Assembly: GCA_022575985.1 (NCBI GenBank)
Contig: JAKSXM010000007.1
Span: 16,866,501-16,930,500 of the forward strand
From: Anagrus nilaparvatae
Lineage: Eukaryota; Arthropoda; Insecta; Hymenoptera; Mymaridae
DNA: 64,000 bases
Direction: 5' to 3'
Shown here: one piece after another, positions 1-11,598 of the stretch
Numbering within the stretch: position 1 is the first letter of the stretch
Layout of the letters: each line of letters begins with the position of its first letter
Program-made: the position numbers and the translations under genes
The notes under the pieces: model-generated
Seen by the model: only the letters and a program-made list of their open reading frames with translations
Told to the model about the DNA's origin: nothing
Databases searched by the model: none

Positions 1-2766
1 GATTTAACCTAATGTAAACAATGCACAATAAATTTTACAATTTATATCATCTTATTTCTGTTTAAATTATGGTGGTTTTCAATACAATGCATTTTTTGAA
101 AAGGCATTCATCCACATGCAAAACGTTGACTAATAAATAAAAAATTATTTTTGCCTGAAATTGATAGTTTTTTCATTTTATTAAGATTATGTGCTATCTA
201 ATCATTCAAATCTTCTTACAATCCCTTGGGGAGTGATACCTTTGGATCAATACCTTTAGAACACCAAATTACACTAAATAGTTATGGGTGAGTTTATTAT
301 GTTGAAAAAACATGCCGACTAGCCTTCGTTCTTGGCAATGGATCTTCTGGGTCCAGAAATGCAGCGCTTCATTTTGGTACAATGTTATAAAATAAGATGT
401 GTCATTTTAAATGCATCACTGCAACTTTAAAAATTAACTAAAATACTTCTAGTTGGTCTCTTTTTTTGGTGTAAGAATTTCCTTCCAAGCCCCGTAAACC
501 AAAATTTCTTATGAATAATTCTCTCATCGTTATAGCCAATTAACTAAATGTCAAGCGTAGCAGTTAGTTGAAGACAATTAAGCGGATTTAAAATTAATAA
601 TGGATGTGTAGTTTGAGACAAAATTAATAAAAAAAGTGCATACTTTGAGATCACTTACTATGTATAGTTTGAGAACGATAAATATACCAAGTATTTGTAA
701 ATAAAAATATTTATAAACATTTCTAAATACATTGTGAAAGTGTTTGGTGATGGTACATTTGAATATGTACCAAAGTAATATTTACAGCTCTATAACATTC
801 GCGTCCTGAAAATACAATTATTATCCTTTGGACAAACTTTTTTTTAAATAATTTAAAATAGTTTTTATTTATTAAAAAAAATTAGGGATGTCTGTTTCAT
901 CGTTCATCGCAGCTTCTCCCTTGTCCGAGTTGTCACATTTTAAGTTAAACCTACTTACCCCCAAACTCTCAACGTCATTTATGGAAGACCACTGATCATT
1001 TTTGGCCAAAAATGACCAAAATTTGTTGTTTAAATTGCTAGCAATCTTATATATCTTAAAAATTTCAAGTTTACAAAAATTTTTTATGACTCTTTTTTAT
1101 GACATTTTTTAAATAGTTTCTAAGATATCGTTTTTAAAAGACAATGATAAAAATTAATTTAATTTTTTTTTTAATCTGGAAATTTGGACTCTGAATTAAA
1201 ATGATCGTAACTGGTTAATTATTGAAAAGGGATGAGTAAAGAATTTTCAAAACATGGAGCTCATACAAAATTTTTGAGGCCTTTAAAACCTATTCTAATC
1301 AAAAATTGCAATTTACAGCAATTTAAAAAAATTTAAAAATTGGTCATTTCGGGCCAAAAATTAGCCATAGCAATTTTTGAGGTTGCAGCGTTTTTTTTTT
1401 AAATTACCAAAAAAAGCCTATTTGATAACATTGAGCTAACATAAAGTTGATAGTGAGGTAGTGAACTCCCTCTGTTTGTTAAATTCAAAAACTTTTATCA
1501 ACATTACATAAATAAGATTAAATAATTTATAACCTATACAATTTATCAAACAACAGTTTTCAATTGACAAACATATAAACTTATAAGTTTTTATTACTTA
1601 TAAGTAATTAAATCCAAGTAAAGACAATTTTATTAATTTATTTTAAGTAAATTAGAACATGAGTTTATACAAATATTTCATATGAAATTATATTAATTTA
1701 AACACTTAACATAAATTTAATTTACTTATCTTTTGAAAATTTTAGAAAACAATATCTATTTTAACACTCTTCATTATTATTTGTTTTTAATTCAAGCTTT
1801 CAAAAAATTTCATTGAAAGTAATTCAACAAGTATTTTAATTTTCATTAAACTTGATTTCTTATTACGTTTATTTATATACTTATTTACATAAATTAAATT
1901 TTACAACACGTTTATTATTTGATGCAGTAAAACCCTTTTTTTTAATGCAAAATGTAATATAATTAAATTTTTAATACTATTTACTTTATTAAAAAAGTTT
2001 TTTTTTTTAATTTATTTTCAGATTTTATTTGAATGTAGAAGAAATTTGTAATTTTATACGTAAATAATGAGTTTATACAGATTTAAAGAATATAAAAAGC
2101 TTGATATTAAATTAAATGTTTATTGTAAAGAGAAATATAAAACGAAACTTTTTCATAGCCTTACATTAATGAATTTGCAAAGTACGAGAATCGGATTTCC
2201 AAAAAATTCTGCTTTTGTGATTAAAAATTAAAGAATTCATTTTATGTTGGAAAAAAAATATAACTTGAGTCTTGAATCAAAACTATATTACCCCGGTAAC
2301 GGTTTGGTTACAGCAATAGTTATTAAACGAGGCAGCTTGTAGCCTGAACTTGGGCGATTAACCGTGTATCATGAACTCGGTCTCATATAATTCGCTTTTT
2401 GTCGTTTATAAAGAAATGTTTAAAAATTTCAGGAGGTTAAAGATAAAAATAATTTTTAAGATAATTGGATGTTCAAAGCTTGCTCAAACAATTTCATTGT
2501 TGTAGATTCTCTTAGCAAAGCTCAGGAAAATTCAAGTTCTGTTTAGAAAGTCAGCTAGATATTGGAGTAAAGAAAATTAAGACTGTCCGAAATTCTAAAT
2601 AATTGCAAATAGTTGAAGCTTCAAGCAAAGCAATCTAATCATGTATGCTACGCCTAATATAGAAAATGTCAAAAAATCAGGTGCATAAATTTTACGAATA
2701 AAATATAAAGACAAATATAAAATACACACCGTAAGAACTAATAATAAAAAAAAACTGATTTAGCTG
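1..2766. other. AT-rich non-coding flank
   Basis: No open frame of convincing length or recognisable protein similarity was seen. The stretch is AT-rich with many A/T runs. It contains a diverged copy of a dispersed repeat at 248-545 (listed separately). Around 990-1380 it holds an imperfect inverted arrangement of short blocks of the type 'AATGACCAAAATTTG' and 'AAATTGGTCATTTCGGGCC', which recur in the core of the foldback at 34769-36826. The remainder (about 1450-2760) shows nothing I can name. Confidence 0.6.
248..545 (+). repeat. Diverged dispersed repeat (copy at 27240-27515)
   Basis: This segment aligns by eye, in the same order, with 27240-27515. Shared blocks include 'CACCAAATTACACTAAATAG' against 'TACCAAATTACATCAAATAG', then 'TTATTATGTTGAAAAAACATG', 'AAAATACTTCTAGTTGG' and, at the end, a 'AGCCAATTAACTAAATG' block. 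The last third also matches the inner arm of the foldback at 35440-35610. It is therefore a degenerate member of a non-coding repeat family and has no coding capacity. Confidence 0.7.
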
Positions 2767-4304
2767 CACTCAGCGACTTTTGGTATGGCGGCAGCACCAA
2801 TAGCGCTTGTATTGTCATAAGTCAATAGTTGGTATCGTGAGAGTGCCAACTATTACATTTTTGAGTAAAGACGTTAAAAACCGGTTGTCTCATTATCGTT
2901 ACATTATAATTATTGATAAATAGTTCATTATTTTGTAAAAAAACAATTTTATTAAAAAATACGCATAAAAAATATTAATTAAATTATGGTCGGTATTATA
3001 AGATTTGAAAAAATAAACATATGTTTTAAAATATACTATAGGTTAGGATCAAAGATATTATTATTGTAATATTATTATTGTGCAACATTAATATTGCATT
3101 ATTTTCATATTTAAATATTTAAAAATATAAATATTTTATCATCTGAAAAGGATTTTTTCCTTTTTATCAATCCTTATCTTCATATTTTTCGATCAAAATA
3201 CATTTTCAATATATATATATGTGGGTGGTTTTCACAGGAACGGTATACATAGTGTTCCCTCCATTTATATCCGAAACTAAAGCTCTTTTACACTTTTTTT
3301 TCTTTTAAAAAGTTCATAAATAATATTTTTTTAAAGTCACAACCTACTATGCATATATTGGTAAGTTAACAAAAAAAATTTCTGGAGCATAGCACACATA
3401 TGTGTTCAAAATGTCGCCACCGTCCGCTGTCCTTTTGTTTAACTGTAAACTTTGAGTATTAACAAACGGCTTAAAATTTGAACTTAAATTTTTCTGTAAG
3501 ATGCATATGACGTATTTAGGTCCCAAAAACTCATGTTTTTCAACGAAACAAATTTCCATGCAATCCTCTTAGCTTATCGTCACATATAAGTCTGTCCCTC
3601 GATTTTAGCTCTTTTTAAGCTTTCCACCTTTTATGGATGCGCACTCGATATTTATGGACTTGAAAGCACTGTTGTATTTTTTTTCTTACTTAACTACTCA
3701 TATATGAACCGTGGAAAACTTAAAATTTTAAATATGAAAGCTTTAACTATGAAAATTAAACCTATTAAATTTTTAAACCGCTTTTACAAAAAAAAATGTC
3801 GCAACCGTCCACGTCGTCCCCGTCTGCATAAATAAAAAAATCCCATAAGAATAACATGTAGAATTTATTTTTACATTTGTAGCAGTACCACTGAAATGTT
3901 TTTGGACATTGATAAACATAAAAATACAAAAAAATTTTTTAAAAAATATAATTAGTGTTGTGCCGTAAACAATAAAAAAATATACAGTTACAGTGAAAAC
4001 CACCCATGTATATTTTTAGTATATTAGTTTTGCATATCTAATATACTAAAAATATTATTTTACCTAAAATATTAAAAACAATTAATATTTATACAAACAA
4101 AATTATAACGTTAATAAAATCATTTTTTATCATAAAAAACACGTTACTTTAAGTATACAAAATAAACTTTGAAAATCGCTACATCTGATTTCACGTAATT
4201 CACCGAGTTGGTAGCGTCACAAGACCAACTTTGTTTCTCTATAATACCGGGTATTTTGTACACACCAAAACTGGTGCTACCACTATACAAAAAGTCGCTG
4301 AGTG
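2767..4304. mobile_element. TIR element, non-autonomous, 1.54 kb
   Basis: The ends are inverted copies: 'CACTCAGCGACTTTTGGTAT' begins at 2767, and its complement ends at 4304 ('ATACAAAAAGTCGCTGAGTG'). Imperfect similarity continues inward through a 'GGCAGCACCA' / 'TGGTGCTACC' block for roughly 90 bp. No transposase frame is present. A second inverted-repeat element lies inside at 3222-4006. No clear target-site duplication could be fixed, so the superfamily is unknown. Confidence 0.65.
3222..4006. mobile_element. Nested TIR element, 785 bp
   Basis: Terminal inverted repeats 'TGGGTGGTTTTCAC' (3222) and 'GTGAAAACCACCCA' (ending 4006) are perfect over 14 bp, and weaker similarity continues for a further 10-15 bp. 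The interior contains a direct repeat of a 'AATGTCGCNACCGTCC' block near 3408 and 3796. Short frames inside on the minus strand (3347-3559, 3773-4003) resemble no protein and are treated as chance. It sits inside the 2767-4304 element and is probably the younger insertion. Confidence 0.6.
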
Positions 4305-4423
4305 TGATATTAACGAAAGAAATATTATATTTTTATAATATACATTAATTTAAAAATAATGTACAAAAATTTTAAATATTCTATATTAAATTATTTGAAA
4401 ATTATTTTATTGTAAAAAATTTG

Positions 4424-4432
4424 TAATATAAA
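4424..4432. repeat. Target-site duplication, left
   Basis: TAATATAAA immediately precedes the left terminal inverted repeat. It is identical to 20566-20574, immediately after the right one. A perfect 9-bp duplication is the usual size for Mutator-like transposons, and it shows that everything in between moved in as one unit. Confidence 0.9.
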
Positions 4433-4818
4433 AGCTCAAAGAACTGGGCCCCCGTTTATATAATTTTTATATCAGATGAAAGTACTCGATAAGACCTTTA
4501 ATTTGGTAGGGTCAAAAGGTTTGTACTCCCTTTCGTTAATTAATTAATCCAAAAATACCTTCGGGGGCTAAAAGTAGCCCCCGAAAACTTTAAATTAAAA
4601 TTGCCCAGCTTCCTTTTAACTGTTTTTAACGAAAGTGGCACCAATCGTTTGTACTTCGATTGTACTTTCAGCCCCCGATACAGTTTAATTATAAAAATAA
4701 TTAATTTATAATAAAAAATTAAAAAATTATTTTGCTGCAATAATAAAGACTTTTGTTGCGCGCGCATCTAGTTATTCCTGAAAAAAACTGTCTGCTTTCT
4801 CTCATTACCGTGGCCTCA
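4433..4818 (+). repeat. Left terminal inverted repeat of the Mutator-like element
   Basis: The repeat starts AGCTCAAAGAACTGGGCC and matches the reverse complement of 20192-20565 with few differences. The main one is a roughly 9-bp insertion near 4789-4800. It contains a GC-rich hairpin (4560-4585), an isolated copy of the motif AGCCCCCGA near 4671-4679, and a GCGCGCGC block near 4759-4766. Subterminal clusters of this kind are often transposase binding sites, and in MuDR the inverted repeats also carry the promoters; both roles are inferred here. Confidence 0.9.
4560..4585. promoter_or_regulatory. GC-rich hairpin in the left TIR, possible transposase site
   Basis: TTCGGGGGCTA, a 4-base loop (AAAG), then TAGCCCCCGAA: a perfect 11-bp stem in otherwise AT-rich DNA. 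The right TIR carries the same hairpin near 20418-20443. A further AGCCCCCGA half lies about 90 bp further in on each side, giving a set of spaced identical motifs. A binding-site function is inference. Confidence 0.45.
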
Positions 4819-5047
4819 CTCAATGTCGTACACAAAAACAGAACTAAAACAGGTAAATAATTTATTTAAATATAAAAAATAAGTGATTAAAAAGTTAACA
4901 CAGTTTTATTTGAAGTTTTATAGAATCTACAAAAGTTATTTCAAAGCAAAAATTATATTATATTTTTATTTATATTATTTTATTATTAGGTTATTTTACT
5001 TATATTATTTTTAAATATTTTAGAAAAGCTGTGTGTGATCCATTACA

Positions 5048-6600
5048 GAAGTAAGACAAGCAGCAGTCAAAACTTTTGATAGTTTGCATTCTACAGAGGG
5101 TGTTAGAGCTTTGGATGATATTCTTCCAGCAAAGTTAATCCAGTTGAATTCTCCCAATCGAGCTCTTGCTGAAAACGCATTAGATGGTCTAAAACAAGTA
5201 ATGGCTATTAAATCTTGTATTGTTCTCCCTTATTTAGTACCACAATTAATGAGTCAACCATTAAACACAAAAGCGCTTTTGATATTAGCTAGTGTTGTTG
5301 GTGAAGCTTTTACAAAATATCTTCATAAAATTTTACCTGCTCTTTTAACGGCACTATCAAATGCTCAAGAATCAGTTGATGAAGTTCAAGAGTTTTAATT
5401 TTGTCAAGCAGTTATTTTATCTATTATTAATGAAGTGGGTGTCAGAATTGTTATGGATCAACTCATGGATGCTACGAAATTTGAAGACATTTCTAAAAAG
5501 GGAAATACAGCAACGCTTTTGTGCGTTTTTTGTAAAGAGACTAGAGTTTATTTTTACCTGAACTGCAAAAAACTTTTCTTAAAGCTTTAAATAATAGCCA
5601 CGACAAGTAATACTCGAGCAGACTCTCTTTTTACTGAATTGCATGCAGCTGTTAAAAATACGGACGATTCAGGAATTAGGTATTATTTACTTTTATATTT
5701 TACAGTTATGCAAGTAATATCATAATAATTTCTTAACATTATTTTTTTTAGAGAAACTATGTTACACGCTTTGCGAGGAGTAATAACTGCAGTTGGGGAC
5801 AAATTGTCAGATGCTATTAAAAAACAAATATTTATCAGGCTAACAAATGTGCTTGGACATCCCAAAGTTTTAACAAGAAATGCAGCTGTAGGTTGCTATG
5901 AACATTATTAAAGTATCTTATCCTGTTCACTGCTTGAAATGAAAATCTCTTATGCACTGATGTAAATTTTGATTTGGTTTTAAGATCTGCAGCATTGTTT
6001 GTTGCCATTAAATAAGCTCCAAAAATTGTGTATAATGGTAAAGAAAAAGAAAGAGTTTGTAAAGTAATTTTGTCTTTTTTAGCAGCCGACAGAATTTATA
6101 TATCTATGAATAGCATGAGGGCATGTGGTTATTTATTCCAGTATTTGCTTAATGATAATCAACCCATTCCTCAAGTTATCCTTAGTCCATTCGTTTGGTC
6201 TATGAATCATAACAGGAATGATATAAAGCAACTTTTAACCAGAGTTTGTATTCAAAATGTCATCATAAATGCTTAGAGCATTATTACCGATCCTGGTAAA
6301 TGAAACAAAGGAGAAAAATGTTTATGTAAAAGCAAATAGTGAATTAGCTCTTATCGCAGTTTTACAATTAAGATCTGGTAATCAAGAGCAGCAGGTAGGT
6401 TAAAATTTAAATTATATATATTACATATTATAGAAAAATATATTAAAAGTTATTAATTGTAATGTTTTTTGCAGCAATGCTTCAGTTTACTGGAAGTAGG
6501 AGCCAGGGAATCCTTATCTGACGTAGCAAGTAAAGTTTTACGTAAAACAATTTCTTAGCCAGAAGGCAAAGTCGAAGAATTGGATGATACACTAATTACG
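5048..6600 (+). pseudogene. GCN1: Captured 3' part of GCN1 (eIF2-alpha kinase activator), decayed
   Basis: GCN1 is a giant HEAT-repeat protein that binds stalled ribosomes and activates the eIF2-alpha kinase GCN2. The translation shows the HEAT-rich C-terminal region in the right order, including 'ALDGLKQVMAIKS', 'VLPYLVPQLMSQP', 'LGHPKVLTRNAAVGC', 'ARESLSDVASKVLRK' and the terminal 'EELDDTLIT'. Two introns with GT-AG borders remain (5680-5751 and 6395-6474) and restore frame across their junctions, so genomic DNA rather than mRNA was captured. Decay is clear: an in-frame stop at 5396-5398, frameshifts around 5400-5660 and 5900-6020, and a stop at 6556-6558. No promoter or 5' part of the gene is present. 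Roughly the last 450-500 codons are represented. Confidence 0.85.
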
Positions 6601-8424
6601 TGTGAGATACTGTATTATTTAGTCATAATAATTATTATAAATTTTTGTTCCTATTCAGTAATACAAAATTATAATAACGCCTTAACAAAAAACATTTTTA
6701 ATTACGATTTTGTTAACAGAAAAAGTTTATTTATTATGACTGAAAAAAGAGATAAATATCTGAAATAATAATAAATTAAGAAGTAGTGACAATGGATTAA
6801 TGAAATTAAATCTAGTCAATTCATCAACGCCCAGAAGAAAATGATAATTAAATTTAAGATTTTGTAATTGTCTTTTTTAATGAATAAAATAAAGGAAATA
6901 TAATAAATAAATGAAATTTTAATGAAATACCGAGTTATTCCTTATATAGCAACTTTCTATGTGATTTTGTTGTTATTTTTAAATTGCAGTTACTTAATTA
7001 AAAAATATTTGTTATAATTCATAGTATTTTTATTTAAATTTCAATTCTTGTTATGCAACGAATGAAGAAAAAAAAACAAAATTACTGTTTTCATAAATTG
7101 TATTTTGCTTTATAGTTTTTTAAATAATCGAAAAAATCAGCTATTTTATAACATCCAGGCATGATAATATCTGTATTTGTATTAAATAAGGCAAATAAAA
7201 AATAATTAAAAAAATTATTTTAATTCCTTTTGAATAACAGCGTATCTTGTAAGAAAAAGTTTCCATTAATAAGAGACAAGATTGCCTGCATGCAGGCGCT
7301 AAAAGATAAAACGTTTTTTTTATCAATAATTTAATTTCTTTTCAAATTTTTATAAACAATTGCTACAAAATTAAACAAATAAAATTTATTAAATTTTTTG
7401 TTAATAAAATTTTATTCTGAAAACTTTATGATTCTTTCATGATTTTTTCAATCTAATCGCGATAAACAGAATTAACCTGTGAAAATAAATATATTTTTAC
7501 CGAAAAAATACCTTTGCGTAAGCTAGCTCTTTGTGTAAATATGTTTTTTCAAGAGCCATTGATCAAATTTTACTTCTTTTGACTTTTTTCATAACAGATA
7601 ATTCAAAAAAAGTGAAACTCTTGTATAAGATATAGGTATATCTTATCATTATTTTTTATATTATAAAAGGTCAAAATCATATGGACGACGCTAATTATAA
7701 TTTAATTTTTAGAATTAGCAAAAAAAGTTTTTAGTATTTAATTTTTATTCAACTGCAATAACAGCGATTATTTTAATGCTTAAATTTTTATCAATTTTGT
7801 AAAAGATTCACGTAAATTAAATTTTGCCTCTAAAAATTGGAACGAGATCTGTGGGCCATAGTCATTTGATTTCTCGTCTCATTTTCCTTAGTTATATTGT
7901 ATAACCTATGTAAATAAATATTTCGGAGTCGCTGTACCTAAAATCTATATGTACATCTTAAAATATTCTTTATTTTAAAGAATTTTATTCTCTTAAATAA
8001 ATTACTGTCTGTAAAAAAACAGAATTACTCTTAAGATTTTTTTCTTTGGTTTTAAAAATAGATATGAGCTATATATTTAAATAAAATAAAAACGGTTCTT
8101 TAAGTGTAACAGTATTGTAATAATCAGTATCATTTAAGCTAGATATATATACATTAAGGTAAAAATTCTAAATTAATTATTTAATTTGTTGTCTTCATAA
8201 TTTCATTATATAATGAGTAATAATTTTTATAGGTAACAAAAATTGATACTATTAATTAAAATATTAATGAAAGAAAATTTTATCTCCTTTCAAGATCTAT
8301 GAGCTTTTGTTTCTTAAACTTTTTATGTTTATAGTATGGTAATTGTAAAAAACTAAATTAATTTTATATCGTCTTTAAACACTGCTTCTATAATTGATTA
8401 CTTATTCTTTTAAGCTTATTAAAG
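6601..8424. other. AT-rich spacer between GCN1 remnant and the plus-strand gene
   Basis: This 1.8-kb stretch has no recognisable coding sequence. It is AT-rich and may include the captured GCN1 3' flank and the promoter and 5' leader of the downstream gene, but no convincing element can be pinned down. Short frames at 6580-6768 and 7141-7326 show no protein-like features. Confidence 0.55.
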
Positions 8425-11400
8425 ATGCCACAAAAATCAGCAGTTCCAACTGAAGACATATTTAATGTGTTAAAGATTCTTCCCATTTTTGATGATAATG
8501 GAAAACTTAAACCAAGATCCCATAATGTCTGGACTGAAGCACTCTCAAAATTAGTTGAAAGACCCATTACCAGAGGATGTTTATTTATTAGAGTGTATGA
8601 TAATAGAGATAGTCTTCAAGACAGACTAAGAAAAGAATTGGGAATAACGAAAAAAGTAACAGCTAAAAACAATAAGGAAATCGAAACAAAATTAGTAGAT
8701 TTCAATCTTCTAAATGAATTACACGATATGAAATCCTCAAATACCTATAACAGTGTTATACAATTAATTGCTGAAAAACCATACCAATTGGTATATTATT
8801 ATCCTGAACAAGTCAACTTGTATAATGATTTTTTAAACTATTTTGATGCTAATATTTGTCTAACAATTTTTAAAGATCTAGTTCATAAAGCAGTTTTTGG
8901 AAGCTACACAACTGAAAATATTTATCTTATTAGTATTTCAATTTTTATCAATGAAAAAAGTATTAGTTTATTTCAAATCATTACTGAAAAAATCGATAAA
9001 TTAATATTAAAAAATTTTTTTCGTAGAATTTTAAAAAATAATATTCCTATACCAAAAAGTTTAAACGTTGGTGTTTCTTATACAATAATTGATTCACTTT
9101 GTAGGGTATTTAATCGATGCTCTTTTCAGGAATATAACGTAAAATGTTATGAATTTTTAAAAGAAAGAAAAGAACTAAAATTGCAAACAAAAATACACAT
9201 AGACTTAATGCAATTATTATTTTTTGTAAACACTTGGGATGTATATCCAACAAAATATATAAAAAAATTTTATTTGAGTTGTATTGCAGTGTTATCAAAA
9301 GCAGAAAATGTAATAACATTTGAAAAAATTGTTAAAGATATTTTTATTTTATGTGATTCTAACTTTGAAAGTGAAATCACTAAAAAAATAATTAAAGATT
9401 TCCTAGAAAAATTTTCTCAGTTAGGAGTCAAATCTTGTTGTGATAAGATTTTAAATAATGACAAAATAGAAGAAAAAAAAGTATTATTTTATTTTGAAAA
9501 AGAAAATATAGAACATTTTAGCAATTATAATTGCAAAACATTGTTTCCTTATATTGAGTATCTACAAAGTGAAGCGAAAAACCAAGCTAAAGTCAGTACA
9601 AGTAAAAGATATAATGATTATTCAAATTCACATTTATCAAAAAAATTAAAACCTTTATTTTCTATGTTTCCTTTATTTACGAGTATCATTTTAAAAAGTG
9701 AAGATGATGCAGCTTTTAATTGTGCCAAGAAACATTTATTAGATATTCAAAAAGAACAAAAAAATGAAAAGAAAGCAACACCAGAGTTTTTAAAAGACCA
9801 TTGTTCTTTAATAAAAAAGTCATGTTCAGAAGGTCGTAAGATAATTGATATGGTCAAAGATACAAGGCTTCCAAATCGTTCAGTTTTTACAAATATCCAT
9901 AGTTGCCTCAACCATGAAGAATCGTGGATGAATAAAAATAATTACGTTCCAAATTTAAATTTATCCAATACTGATAATACCGAATTAAGTAATGTAGCAA
10001 ATCTTTTAAGTATGGAAAAGTATAATGTTAATGCAACATTATTGGTCAATAATTTAGATGATGATTTATTAAATCAAAATCTATTACAAAGTATACACTC
10101 ATCAAGTCCAGTTAATAGTAATAATAATAAAATAATAAATAATACGAATTTAACAATCAATGATATATCAATGAATAAAAATTTATCAAATATCGACTCT
10201 AGTCCAGTTGCTAGTGGTAATCATGAGTTAAATGATAACAGTATAACGGATGGATTAACAAATAAAGTTTTTTCAAAAATGAATTCGACTCCTGAAGTTA
10301 GTAATGATAATCACGAATTCAATTTTACGGACTTGGATATTAATGATGATGATCGTCAAATTTTGGAACCATACTTGTTGCAAACAAATTTGAATCTCGG
10401 TGAATTCAGTTTTATTGACAAGGAAGTTATTGATACTGTAGATACATTGCTGAAAGATTTTGATTTACCTATGGAAGAGCATAATTTTAGCAAAACTGCC
10501 GCGGAAGAAGAAAATAGTCATTCTAATCAAAATCAAAGCGAACCAATAAATTTAGTGACTCGCAAGCAAAACTTCTCTAATGACAATGATTTTGACAAAT
10601 CAATCGTTCAAAATAAAAGTACATTGCAATCCCATCCTATTCAAGACTCAAATATATTTGATAAAGCAAGTACTTATCAAAATAAAGGAATTTATGTAAG
10701 ACCATTTTCTATGGCATCAATTCGATTTAATGAAGGTAATAAGGTAATCAAAAAAAATAAGGTAATCAGCAAAAAAAGCTGTCGTAAGGATCATCTTATA
10801 CAATGTGGGAGCAAAAAACGTCCAAAAGAAATAAGAAAAATTAAATATGTTTTACAAGATACATCTTGTATCGATACATTGATAGAAGGTCTATCATTTG
10901 CTTATAAAAATGTAAATACGTTTAAAACGTATTGTAAGGATAATAGGTGTTCAATAAGCAATGAATTATGTTTACTGAATGTAATACATGACTATTGCAA
11001 TTCAGTATCAATGAGGAAACTCTATAATACTAGAGCAATGTTATTGCACAAATTTGGTGTTATAAATAGTAATGACAATATTCTCATTCAAGATAATGTT
11101 GGTCAGCTTTTTTCTAAATTGATTGAAAATCATTTTTCGTTAAATGAAAAATTAATTTGTGATTTTTGTAATAAGGTATTTACTAATAATATAATCACAT
11201 TTGGCTTTAATTTTTCATTTGAAATTACCCAATTGAGTAATTATATAGATAATTATTTAAATTCAAATAAACCTTGCCCTGAATGCCAAAATTTAACAAA
11301 TTCGCTGTATGAAGGAGGCAATTATTTAATAATTGATATAGAAAAAGTTAATTTTCTAGCATTTTTAAATACGATTCCAAGAGTTTTGAAAAAATTTGGA

Positions 11401-11598
11401 AAACAATATTTGTTAGTGAGTGTAATAAGCTTTAAAGATAAAAATAAGTATAATGATGAAAAGCATTATACTGCTTATTGCATTACAATTAACAATAACT
11501 GGCAAATACGAGATAACATTAAAAAAAAGATTGAATCAATAAGTACACCTCCAAAAGTCTTATTAGCTTTAATAATTTATGTGCAATGTAATGATTAA
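8425..11598 (+). CDS. Transposase paralogue with USP-like domain and degenerate DDE core, 1057 aa
   Basis: A single uninterrupted frame from an ATG (AAAG before it). By eye it is a diverged paralogue of the minus-strand transposase of the same element. Both have a W-containing N-terminal module (here about residues 27-72), and residues about 120-460 align with the DDE region: 'ENIYLISISIFINEK', 'EYNVKCYEFL', and 'FLKDHCSLIKK' against 'FILKHIACIKG'. At the positions of the three catalytic acids I read T147, D223 and N432, so the core looks inactive. Residues about 500-770 are a low-complexity, Asn/Ser- and acid-rich linker with repeats such as 'SSPV' and 'STPEVSNDN'. Residues 810-1055 resemble a USP (C19) fold: Cys box with C815, CxxC pairs at 912/915 and 951/954, and a His box 'HYTAYC' with H1014 plus W1026 and D1030. 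It may be an accessory protein, analogous in position to mudrB. AATAAA lies about 95 bp after the stop. Family name and activity are inferred. Confidence 0.82.
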   Translation: MPQKSAVPTEDIFNVLKILPIFDDNGKLKPRSHNVWTEALSKLVERPITRGCLFIRVYDNRDSLQDRLRKELGITKKVTAKNNKEIETKLVDFNLLNELHDMKSSNTYNSVIQLIAEKPYQLVYYYPEQVNLYNDFLNYFDANICLTIFKDLVHKAVFGSYTTENIYLISISIFINEKSISLFQIITEKIDKLILKNFFRRILKNNIPIPKSLNVGVSYTIIDSLCRVFNRCSFQEYNVKCYEFLKERKELKLQTKIHIDLMQLLFFVNTWDVYPTKYIKKFYLSCIAVLSKAENVITFEKIVKDIFILCDSNFESEITKKIIKDFLEKFSQLGVKSCCDKILNNDKIEEKKVLFYFEKENIEHFSNYNCKTLFPYIEYLQSEAKNQAKVSTSKRYNDYSNSHLSKKLKPLFSMFPLFTSIILKSEDDAAFNCAKKHLLDIQKEQKNEKKATPEFLKDHCSLIKKSCSEGRKIIDMVKDTRLPNRSVFTNIHSCLNHEESWMNKNNYVPNLNLSNTDNTELSNVANLLSMEKYNVNATLLVNNLDDDLLNQNLLQSIHSSSPVNSNNNKIINNTNLTINDISMNKNLSNIDSSPVASGNHELNDNSITDGLTNKVFSKMNSTPEVSNDNHEFNFTDLDINDDDRQILEPYLLQTNLNLGEFSFIDKEVIDTVDTLLKDFDLPMEEHNFSKTAAEEENSHSNQNQSEPINLVTRKQNFSNDNDFDKSIVQNKSTLQSHPIQDSNIFDKASTYQNKGIYVRPFSMASIRFNEGNKVIKKNKVISKKSCRKDHLIQCGSKKRPKEIRKIKYVLQDTSCIDTLIEGLSFAYKNVNTFKTYCKDNRCSISNELCLLNVIHDYCNSVSMRKLYNTRAMLLHKFGVINSNDNILIQDNVGQLFSKLIENHFSLNEKLICDFCNKVFTNNIITFGFNFSFEITQLSNYIDNYLNSNKPCPECQNLTNSLYEGGNYLIIDIEKVNFLAFLNTIPRVLKKFGKQYLLVSVISFKDKNKYNDEKHYTAYCITINNNWQIRDNIKKKIESISTPPKVLLALIIYVQCND

